Shown piece by piece: positions 1 to 6,524 of a stretch of DNA of 64,000 nucleotides; positions within the stretch are counted from its first letter, which is position 1; every line of letters begins with the position of its first letter. The position numbers and the translations under genes are program-made. Source of the stretch: Prevotella sp. (GTDB taxonomy: Bacteria; Bacteroidota; Bacteroidia; Bacteroidales; Bacteroidaceae); the NCBI GenBank assembly GCA_017449495.1, contig JAFTFO010000018.1, positions 35,324 to 99,323 on the forward strand. Direction: 5' to 3'. Below the pieces are notes generated by a model. That model saw only the letters and a program-made list of their open reading frames with translations, made no database searches and was not told the origin of the DNA.

Positions 1-202
1 GTACGAAGTTACCGTCGAAGTCGGACACGGTGGCGGTCTGTGTGCCTGCCACGCGTACCGTAGCGCCGATAATGGGTTCGCCTGTAGCATCTTTCACATG
101 GCCTTTGACCTCGATTTGGGCAAAGGCACCTACCGATAGGAACAAGCCTAACAAAAGGCCGAGCATCCTAAGAGGCATTTGAATGTTTACCTGCTTCATC
201 AT
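1..202 (-). CDS. SusC-like TonB-dependent receptor, N-terminal part (cut by window edge)
   Basis: Only the first 67 codons are in the window; the gene runs off the left edge. Translation of the minus strand starts MMKQVNIQMPLRMLGLL, a signal peptide ending near GAFAQ. It then enters a carboxypeptidase-D-like regulatory domain with the signature GEPIIGATVRVAGT followed by SDFDGNF, the usual N-terminus of SusC outer-membrane glycan importers. A second ATG follows immediately at 199. The gene diverges from the LacI regulator gene. Its substrate cannot be read from this fragment; the neighbouring LacI and sugar transporter suggest a separate small-sugar or alpha-glucan locus to the left (inference). 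Confidence 0.9.
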   Translation of the reverse strand, partial: MMKQVNIQMPLRMLGLLLGLFLSVGAFAQIEVKGHVKDATGEPIIGATVRVAGTQTATVSDFDGNFV

Positions 203-247
203 TACATTAATTAGAGTTAATCGTTTATATAAATAGTTATTCTGGTG

Positions 248-255
248 CAAAGTTA
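248..255 (-). promoter_or_regulatory. -7 box for the leftward susC
   Basis: TAACTTTG on the minus strand matches the Bacteroidetes TAnnTTTG -7 consensus, about 46 bp upstream of the susC start. No clear -33 TTTG was found at the usual spacing. Confidence 0.55.
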
Positions 256-309
256 CATTTCTTTTCAATATGTTGTTCTTTTTTTGCATTAAAAAGATAC
301 AATAGCCGC

Positions 310-325
310 ATGCAAACGTTTGCAT
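310..325. promoter_or_regulatory. LacI-type operator, perfect 16-bp palindrome
   Basis: ATGCAAACGTTTGCAT is a perfect palindrome with the central CG typical of LacI/GalR operators. It lies between the divergent susC and lacI genes, 55 bp upstream of the -7 box of susC and 56 bp upstream of that of lacI. It is the natural binding site for the adjacent LacI regulator, which could control both genes (inference). Confidence 0.75.
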
Positions 326-380
326 AAGCGCTATTTAATAATATTAATAAGGTGTATGCTCGTGTTTCTGAACTTTTTCG

Positions 381-388
381 TATCTTTG
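381..388 (+). promoter_or_regulatory. -7 box for lacI-family gene
   Basis: TATCTTTG matches TAnnTTTG, 36 bp upstream of the regulator's ATG. No good -33 box is seen. Confidence 0.5.
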
Positions 389-424
389 CATCCAGAAGTC
401 CGTGAATGATTAAAGACAAGGCTG

Positions 425-1450
425 ATGAAAGAAAACGCGCCGATGACGATGAAGGATATTGCCCGGGAGTTTGGAATCTCCGTGGCCACAGTGTCGCGTG
501 CACTGAAAGACTCACCTCGAATCAGTGAGGAACGGCGTCGTGCCATTCAACAGTATGCACGAGAACACAATTTCACGCCGAACACCATTGCCGAGTCTCT
601 GCGCTTCAGTAAGGTGAAACCCCAGAAACTGATTGGAGTCATCATCCCCGACTTCGTACATTATTACTTTGCGTCGGTGCTGGCAGGCATCGAGGAGGAG
701 GCCTCGTCGCAGGGCTATAGGCTGTTGGTGGCGACGAGCCAGGAGAGTTATGAGCGTGAGGTGCGCATCTGTCAGTCTTTCTATGAGAACAAGGTGTGCG
801 GCATCATCGTGTCGCAGGCCAAGGATACGAAACAATATGAGCATTTCCAGAGACTGATCACCGCTGGTGTACCACTCGTGTTCTATGACCGTATCTGTAC
901 TGGTGTCAATGCCAGTCGTGTGGTGGTAGACGACTATATGGGTGCCTACAATGCGGTGACATACCTGATAGAGAAGGGCTGCCGGCGCATTGCTTTCTAC
1001 ACGACCCCTATGTCGCTGGAGATATCGAAGAACCGATACAATGGCTATAAGGATGCACTGCTGAAGCACGGGCTTGGGTGTGATCCGGAATTAACTGTTG
1101 TCTGTGATAACCGGGCTGATGCGGAGACGATGACACCAGACATCCTGAGTCGGGAGGATCGTCCTGATGGCTTTTTTGCCATTAACGACGACACGGCTAT
1201 TGGCATCCTCTATACGGTCAAGCGGGCAGGTCTGCATGTGCCAGAAGATATCCAGATCTGCGGTTTCACCAATGGTTATCGTGCCATTGCTTGTGACCCG
1301 ATGCTGACGACGGTGGAGCAGCGTGGCCGTGTGGTGGGTGAGGAGGCCGCCAATATCTTGATCGGTCATGTAGAGGGCTCGATACCGATAGACAAGGCTG
1401 AGCGCCGCATCGTCCGTACCCGTCTCGTCGTCAGAGGAACCACAAAATGA
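425..1450 (+). CDS. LacI-family transcriptional regulator
   Basis: A 341-residue protein with an N-terminal LacI helix-turn-helix (KDIAREFGISVATVSRALKD, residues about 10-30) and hinge, then a periplasmic-binding-protein-like effector domain (GVIIPDFVHYYFASVLAGIE through GFTNGYRAIACDPMLTTVEQ). The length is normal for the family. ATGs at codons 1, 7 and 9 are all possible; the first is used here. It lies between a divergent susC and a sugar transporter, with a perfect LacI-type palindrome upstream, so it probably senses a mono- or oligosaccharide and controls those neighbours. The sugar is not known. Confidence 0.93.
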   Translation: MKENAPMTMKDIAREFGISVATVSRALKDSPRISEERRRAIQQYAREHNFTPNTIAESLRFSKVKPQKLIGVIIPDFVHYYFASVLAGIEEEASSQGYRLLVATSQESYEREVRICQSFYENKVCGIIVSQAKDTKQYEHFQRLITAGVPLVFYDRICTGVNASRVVVDDYMGAYNAVTYLIEKGCRRIAFYTTPMSLEISKNRYNGYKDALLKHGLGCDPELTVVCDNRADAETMTPDILSREDRPDGFFAINDDTAIGILYTVKRAGLHVPEDIQICGFTNGYRAIACDPMLTTVEQRGRVVGEEAANILIGHVEGSIPIDKAERRIVRTRLVVRGTTK

Positions 1451-1486
1451 AACAATGAAATAATGAAACAATGAAATAATGAAATC
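1447..1486. repeat. octanucleotide spacer tract
   Basis: Five contiguous 8-nt units, ATGAAACA, ATGAAATA, ATGAAACA, ATGAAATA, ATGAAATC, start inside the lacI stop codon region and fill the spacer up to 3 bp before the transporter ATG. One of several exact-period spacers in this window. Confidence 0.9.
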
Positions 1487-1489
1487 GGT

Positions 1490-2791
1490 ATGAAACAGAA
1501 ACCAGACTTGTCATTTTGGAAATTATGGAACCTGAGTTTTGGGTTCTTTGGTGTGCAGATCGCTTATGCCCTGCAGAGTGCTAATATCTCACGTATCTTC
1601 CGTACGCTGGGAGCCGACCCCCACTCACTGAGTTTCTTCTGGATCCTCCCACCGCTGATGGGTATCCTGGTGCAGCCGATTGTCGGCACGTTGAGCGACA
1701 AGACGTGGACACGCTTCGGCCGTCGTATACCTTATTTATTTATAGGAGCCGCCGTGGCTGTGGCTGTGATGTGTCTGCTGCCCAATGCCGGTTCCTTCGG
1801 TATGGCGGTAGGTGCCGCCCTCATCTTCGGACTGATAGCACTGATGTTGCTCGACACCTCGATCAACATGGCCATGCAGCCGTTCAAGATGCTGGTGGGC
1901 GATATGGTCAACGAGAAACAGAAGGCGAAGGCTTATTCCATCCAGTCGTTCCTCTGCAACGCCGGTTCGGTGGTGGGCTTCCTGTTCCCCTTCATCTTTA
2001 CCGCCATCGGTCTGAGCAACGTCGCCCCTGAGGGTGTCGTGCCCGACTCTGTCATCTGGTCGTTCTACATCGGTGCTGCCATCCTGATACTCTGTGTCCT
2101 CTACACCACGGCGAAGGTGAGGGAGTGGCCGCCGAAGGAGTACCAGGAGTATAATCCCGTCGCAGAAGAGAAGGAGGACTCTGCCAACTGGTTCACGCTC
2201 CTGAAGAATGCCCCCTCCACGTTCTGGAAGGTGGGACTCGTGCAGTTCTTCTGCTGGGCTGGCATGCTCTATATGTGGACCTATGTGGTGGATGCTGTCT
2301 CTGAGACGGTCTGGGGCACCATCGACCCCACCACCTCCGACTATCAGGAGGCCGCCAACTGGACGGGAGTGCTCTACGCTATCCAGGCCATGGGCAGTGT
2401 GTTGTGGGCCGCCATGCTCCCGCAGTTTAAGAATACGAAATGGGCCTATGCCGCCAGTCTCGCACTGGGTGGTGCCGGCTTTATCATCATTCCCTTTATG
2501 CACGACCAGTATCTGCAGATCATTCCCTTCCTGCTGATAGGCTGTGGCTGGGCTGCCATGCTTGCCATGCCGTTCACCTTTGTCACCAACGCCCTGCAGG
2601 GCTATGGTCACATGGGGGCCTACCTCGGTCTGTTCAATGGCACCATCTGCGTGCCTCAGATTGTGGCCGCCATCTGCGGTGGTATGATTCTCACGCTGGT
2701 GGGAGGCCATCAGTCTACGATGATGATTGTGGCCGGTGTCTCGTTCCTGATTGGATCGGCCTGCGTGTTTGTGATTAGAGATAAGAGGTAG
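1490..2791 (+). CDS. MFS sugar transporter, SLC45/GPH-like
   Basis: A 433-residue inner-membrane protein with about 12 hydrophobic segments. The N-terminus (SFWKLWNLSFGFFGVQIAYA) and the loop VQPIVGTLSDKTWTRFGRR, which carries the MFS G-x-x-x-D-x-x-x-x-R-x-G-R-R signature between TM2 and TM3, match the SLC45-like sugar carriers found in Bacteroidetes alpha-glucan loci. It probably imports an oligosaccharide such as maltose or sucrose from the periplasm by proton symport (family knowledge; substrate inferred). It lies 39 bp downstream of the LacI gene and is probably co-transcribed. Confidence 0.88.
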   Translation: MKQKPDLSFWKLWNLSFGFFGVQIAYALQSANISRIFRTLGADPHSLSFFWILPPLMGILVQPIVGTLSDKTWTRFGRRIPYLFIGAAVAVAVMCLLPNAGSFGMAVGAALIFGLIALMLLDTSINMAMQPFKMLVGDMVNEKQKAKAYSIQSFLCNAGSVVGFLFPFIFTAIGLSNVAPEGVVPDSVIWSFYIGAAILILCVLYTTAKVREWPPKEYQEYNPVAEEKEDSANWFTLLKNAPSTFWKVGLVQFFCWAGMLYMWTYVVDAVSETVWGTIDPTTSDYQEAANWTGVLYAIQAMGSVLWAAMLPQFKNTKWAYAASLALGGAGFIIIPFMHDQYLQIIPFLLIGCGWAAMLAMPFTFVTNALQGYGHMGAYLGLFNGTICVPQIVAAICGGMILTLVGGHQSTMMIVAGVSFLIGSACVFVIRDKR

Positions 2792-2910
2792 ATAAAAGTA
2801 GATAAAAGTAGATAGAAGAAGATAGAGGAAGATAGAGGAAGATAGAGGAAGATAGAAGAAGATAGAGGAAGATAGAGGAAGATAGATGGAGATAGAAGGA
2901 GACAGAGGGC
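2791..2910. repeat. decanucleotide tandem array (12 units)
   Basis: Twelve contiguous 10-nt units, mostly GATAGAGGAA with variants GATAAAAGTA, GATAGAAGAA, GATAGATGGA and GACAGAGGGC, begin on the last base of the transporter stop codon and run almost to the regulator start. The stretch 2830-2859 is complementary at 29 of 30 positions to 2951-2980 inside the regulator's signal-peptide region. Confidence 0.95.
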
Positions 2911-2930
2911 ATTTCTTTTGCAGCAAGAAC

Positions 2931-5888
2931 ATGAGGCGGTTTAACTATCGTCTTCTATCTTCCTCTTTCTTCCTCTATCTCCTTCTACTTCCCTTCTCCC
3001 TCCCCACTACCGCCAACGTCCTGACGGAACGTTATAACCTGACGACGCTCGACCTGAGTAATGGCCTTCCCCATAATCACGTCAGCGATATCTTCATGGA
3101 CTCCAACGGGTTCCTCTGGATCTCTACCTATGGTGGCGGATTGGTGCGTTATGACGGCTATGGGGTCATGGAACCCCAGCTCGACTTGAACAGCAAGTCT
3201 TGCCGGAGTATCACCGAGGACCGTTTCAAAAGGCTCTGGGTGGCTTTCGACGAGGGTATCAATATCATCGACCTGAAGACGATGAAGTCGGTGGTGCCCA
3301 CCCATCAGGAACTGCAAAAGGTGTTGGTTCTGCCGGCCATCAGGTGCTATCACGACGCCATAGGGCGCATTTGGGTGGTCACGGACCGTCAGGTGTCGCT
3401 GGTGACGTTCGATGCCCAGGGAGAGGTCGACCAGATCTATCATTATCCTCATCAGTGGAGGATGCTCGACATCGCCATCTGTGACGTCGAGGAGAACGGT
3501 AAGCCGTGGATAGGCATCGACGGCGGTCTCTACCGGTTGGTGGTAAAAGGAGGGAAACTGGTGCGTGAGGAGATCTCCGCTCTATTGAAACCCTTGCAGG
3601 ATCATTATATTACCGACATCCTGAAGCGTAATAACGAGATATGGATCACGACGAATCTTGGGCTGTTCCGCTACGATCCGTATCAGCAGAAGTTAACTGA
3701 GTATCACCAGTCCAGCGCACCCGGTGCATTGTCTCATGTCTTCCTCTCCAGTCTGGCTGTCACGTCCGACAACCGCTTGTTGGTCGGCTCATTAGGGGGT
3801 GTCAATGTCTATGATGATCAGACAGACAGTTTCACTGCATGGACTACGGAGAGTCCCGTCCCACTAAAGAGCGACTTTGTGGATTGTATCCGTGTGTATC
3901 AAGGGCATATCTGGATTGGCACCGAGTCGGGTGGCATCGCCTGTCTGGCTCCCCAGCGACTGCTGCTGCGCAACTCCGTTCATACCAGTAATCCTCATTC
4001 TCTCTCGCCCAACCCCGTGAATGCCATGTATGTGGAGGCCGACGGGCGACTGTGGGTAGGAACGGTGGAAGGTGGTCTGAACCTTCGTGAGCAGGGAACA
4101 AGTGATTTCATCCATTATACAACGGCCAATTCCGGCTTGTCGCATAACAGCGTATCGGCCCTTGCTGCCGATCACCACGGCCGGCTGTGGATCGGCACCT
4201 GGGGTGGTGGTGTTTGTCTGACCGACAGGCAAGGGCCGCATCAGATTACACGTCTGTCACTCCCCGATGAGTATCGTGGTCTGACGACCTTTGTAGGTGC
4301 ACTGGCCGTCGACACCATCAACGACGGCTTGTGGATAGGCAGCAATGCCGGTCTGTTTTACTATGATTTCAAGATGCAGCGTATCGAGGAACCCTTTGAA
4401 GGCTGTCGTAGCATCACGGGCAGCATAGGAGCCATCGTTGACCGTGAGGGCGCCCTCTGGATGGGGTGCATGCAAGGTGTGATCAGGGTGGAGCTTCAGA
4501 CAGGGCGCCAGGGGCGCAGACCTTTTGAACATGAGCTGATCTCGCATAAGTTGGATGAACACGACTCCCGCATCGTCGACAAGATATCCTCTTTCTGTCA
4601 GGCTCGCGACGGGACCCTCTGGCTGGGCAGTAATGGCTACGGCCTCTACCGGTTAGTGAAGGGCAGTGACAACTCCCTGGGACATTTCGAAGCCTTGACG
4701 ACAGATGATGGCTTGGCCTTTGGTGGCGTCAAGGGTATCGTGGAGGATGCCAACGGCCGTCTGTGGGTGACCACCCAGAATGGCTTGTCGGTCTATGATC
4801 CGAAGACTCACACTTTTTCAAACTATTTCGAGAACGAAGGACTGGTCAGCCAGCATTTCTATTGGAACTCAGCCATGAGCGATGCCTCTGGCGTCATCTA
4901 TCTCGGCAGCGAAGGTGGTTTGATAGAGGTCTTAGGTGAGAACACGGCGGCCAGACCTTATGGAAAGCTTGTCTTCACACAACTGACGGTGGACAACCAG
5001 GATGTGATGGCCGGCAGTGAATATCTGTCTGACGATATCTCCATTGCCTCTTCCATCCAGTTGCGTGAAGGGAACCGCTCTTTCTCGATAGCCTTCTCTG
5101 CCTTAGACTATGGCAACGAGGAACAGGCGATGTTCAGTTACAGGATGAAGGGACTTGACGATGAGTGGACACCCCTCAAGCTGGGGGAGCACTCCGTGCG
5201 TTATAACGCCCTGCCGGCAGGGCACTATGTCTTTGAGGTGAGATACGTATCGTCATTGTCTGCAGAACAGTCGGATGTGGCCTCTATCGACGTCATTGTG
5301 AAGCCTGCTTTCTGGAAAAGCTGGTGGTTCCGGTTGCTCCTGAGCATCGTCTTTGTCATTCTGCTTATTTATATATATAATAGGTGGGTGGCCCGGCTCA
5401 AGCGCATAGAGGCAGAACAGTTGCTCAACCCCATCCGCCGTGCCCTCGAGGAGTCAGACGATCCCGCTCATCTGCAGACGCGCATCCAGAACATCCTCGA
5501 CAACCAGCAGCGCTATAAGATCAGTGTGACGAAGAGTCTGGAGGCTGACAAGGAGGAGGTCCTCAAGACCGCCAAACCGTTCATGGAACGGGTGATGGCT
5601 ATCATGGAGGCTAACTACATGAACTCCGAGTTCGGCGTGCAGGAGTTCTGCGATGCCCTCGGCATGAGTCGCAGCGTGGCCAGCAAGCATCTCAATGCAG
5701 AGGTGGGCGTGCCTGCCGGACAGTTCATCAAGAACTACCGCCTGAACATGGCCAAGGAACTGCTGTCTGCCAAGACTGGCAACCGCAACGTCACCGAGAT
5801 TGCCTACCGTGTGGGCTTCAACGATCCTAAGTACTTCACCCGCTGCTTCACGAAGATGTTCGGTGTCAGCCCCAGCCACTCAGTTTAA
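2931..5888 (+). CDS. Membrane-bound propeller/AraC regulator lacking histidine-kinase and receiver domains
   Basis: Counting from the ATG at 2931 the product has 985 residues. It has a signal peptide (RRFNYRLLSSSFFLYLLLL), two-component-regulator propeller repeats at about 35-690 (many copies of a motif like GRLWVGTVEGGL), a Y_Y_Y sensor domain near 720-790, one membrane span near 795-820 (WWFRLLLSIVFVILLIYIY), a linker of about 60 residues, then an AraC-type DNA-binding domain (EIAYRVGFNDPKYFTRCFTK) to the end. Classical hybrid two-component regulators carry HisKA, HATPase and receiver domains between membrane span and HTH; none is visible here. It is next to the GH43 locus and is probably its glycan-sensing activator. 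An upstream ATG at 2886 is possible but spoils the signal peptide. Confidence 0.87.
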   Translation: MRRFNYRLLSSSFFLYLLLLPFSLPTTANVLTERYNLTTLDLSNGLPHNHVSDIFMDSNGFLWISTYGGGLVRYDGYGVMEPQLDLNSKSCRSITEDRFKRLWVAFDEGINIIDLKTMKSVVPTHQELQKVLVLPAIRCYHDAIGRIWVVTDRQVSLVTFDAQGEVDQIYHYPHQWRMLDIAICDVEENGKPWIGIDGGLYRLVVKGGKLVREEISALLKPLQDHYITDILKRNNEIWITTNLGLFRYDPYQQKLTEYHQSSAPGALSHVFLSSLAVTSDNRLLVGSLGGVNVYDDQTDSFTAWTTESPVPLKSDFVDCIRVYQGHIWIGTESGGIACLAPQRLLLRNSVHTSNPHSLSPNPVNAMYVEADGRLWVGTVEGGLNLREQGTSDFIHYTTANSGLSHNSVSALAADHHGRLWIGTWGGGVCLTDRQGPHQITRLSLPDEYRGLTTFVGALAVDTINDGLWIGSNAGLFYYDFKMQRIEEPFEGCRSITGSIGAIVDREGALWMGCMQGVIRVELQTGRQGRRPFEHELISHKLDEHDSRIVDKISSFCQARDGTLWLGSNGYGLYRLVKGSDNSLGHFEALTTDDGLAFGGVKGIVEDANGRLWVTTQNGLSVYDPKTHTFSNYFENEGLVSQHFYWNSAMSDASGVIYLGSEGGLIEVLGENTAARPYGKLVFTQLTVDNQDVMAGSEYLSDDISIASSIQLREGNRSFSIAFSALDYGNEEQAMFSYRMKGLDDEWTPLKLGEHSVRYNALPAGHYVFEVRYVSSLSAEQSDVASIDVIVKPAFWKSWWFRLLLSIVFVILLIYIYNRWVARLKRIEAEQLLNPIRRALEESDDPAHLQTRIQNILDNQQRYKISVTKSLEADKEEVLKTAKPFMERVMAIMEANYMNSEFGVQEFCDALGMSRSVASKHLNAEVGVPAGQFIKNYRLNMAKELLSAKTGNRNVTEIAYRVGFNDPKYFTRCFTKMFGVSPSHSV
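2951..3000. repeat. pyrimidine decamer tract inside the signal-peptide coding region
   Basis: Five in-phase 10-nt units (TCTTCTATCT, TCCTCTTTCT, TCCTCTATCT, CCTTCTACTT, CCCTTCTCCC) encode the hydrophobic part of the signal peptide. The first three are the reverse complement of the upstream decamer array with one mismatch in 30, so the mRNA can fold into a long hairpin with the start codon in its loop. Confidence 0.85.
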
Positions 5889-5938
5889 TCGTTTCGATTG
5901 TCGCTCTTTCTCCTTACTTGTAAAGCTTTTATAATTAT

Positions 5939-6047
5939 TTATCGCGCCCATCGCGCCCCTTTTGGGGTTAAGTCTCTGGTTATCAGTAAGATGTCGGGGG
6001 CGCGATTGGTGAATTATCGCGCCCCTATCGCGCCCCTATCGCGCCCC
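5939..6047. repeat. GC-rich hairpin and 11-nt tandem repeat after the regulator gene
   Basis: GGGGCGCGAT (5997-6006) and ATCGCGCCCC (6016-6025) form a 10-bp stem with a 9-nt loop. The right arm belongs to a three-copy 11-nt tandem repeat TATCGCGCCCC (6015-6047), and another ATCGCGCCCC lies exactly 66 bp upstream of the first copy. It could end transcription of the regulator, but no T-tract follows. Confidence 0.75.
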
Positions 6048-6067
6048 TTGATAATTTTAACGTTAGC

Positions 6068-6353
6068 GTTTGAGTATACGCGAACAACCGTTTGAGTATA
6101 CGCAAACGGTCATTTGAGCCAAGGCAAACGGTAGTAAGGATAGGGTAAAACCCCTGTGATGATGCCTGTTACCCCCTATAAACTGCCATCAGTATCCCTG
6201 TAAACAGGCATCAGCAACAACGTTAGGAGGTATCAATAACATCGTTAGGAGGTATCAATAACATCGTTAGGAGGTATCTGCAACAACAATAACGGACTTC
6301 TGCAACAACGTAGGTAGCCATCATCAACAGCGTAAGAATCCTTGATTTATGTC
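6068..6353. repeat. 22-nt-period array A, 13 contiguous units
   Basis: The 286 bp divide into exactly 13 units of 22 nt. Units 1-3 fit (G/A)TTTGA-N7-AAC-N4 or close to it; unit 4 starts GTAAGGATAGGG; units 8-10 share GTTAGGAGGTATC; later units are more diverged but keep the phase, most beginning GT. The period is not a multiple of 3, so this is not coding. The first four units resemble array B at 20.9 kb. It lies in the 636-bp gap between the regulator and susC. Confidence 0.85.
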
Positions 6354-6412
6354 AACGGAAGGGGTTAAAAGGGGACGAAACGCACAAAAATTACCGTTTT
6401 GTGTATAAATTT

Positions 6413-6447
6413 CGTTTTGTCCACCTATTAAATCGTTTTGTCCACCT
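6413..6447. promoter_or_regulatory. direct repeat upstream of arabinan susC, probable activator site
   Basis: CGTTTTGTCCACCT occurs twice (6413-6426 and 6434-6447), 21 bp apart, and a partial copy CGTTTTGTGTA starts at 6395. The second copy ends 19 bp before the -7 box, a good position for an activator such as the AraC-type domain of the adjacent regulator (inference). Confidence 0.65.
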
Positions 6448-6466
6448 TTTCTTTTTAAATAATAAG

Positions 6467-6474
6467 TAACTTTG
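6467..6474 (+). promoter_or_regulatory. -7 box of the arabinan susC
   Basis: TAACTTTG matches TAnnTTTG, 50 bp upstream of the susC ATG. A good -33 TTTG at 19-21 bp is absent, as expected for an activator-dependent promoter. Confidence 0.65.
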
Positions 6475-6524
6475 CGAAAAATTTCACAAATAAACTAATT
6501 TTATTAAACTTAAAAAGACTAACA

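Noticed and set aside
1736-2932. 398-codon minus-strand frame over the transporter and decamer array
   Set aside because: Its first third is just the translated repeat array (SIFLYLLLSTF-like); the rest is antisense to the transporter.
5898-6095. 65-codon open frame over the GC-rich hairpin
   Set aside because: It runs through repeats and a hairpin, has no homology I can recognise and no promoter or start context.
6068-6353. CRISPR array
   Set aside because: There are no identical repeats alternating with unique spacers; units are contiguous and drift gradually, and no cas genes are present.
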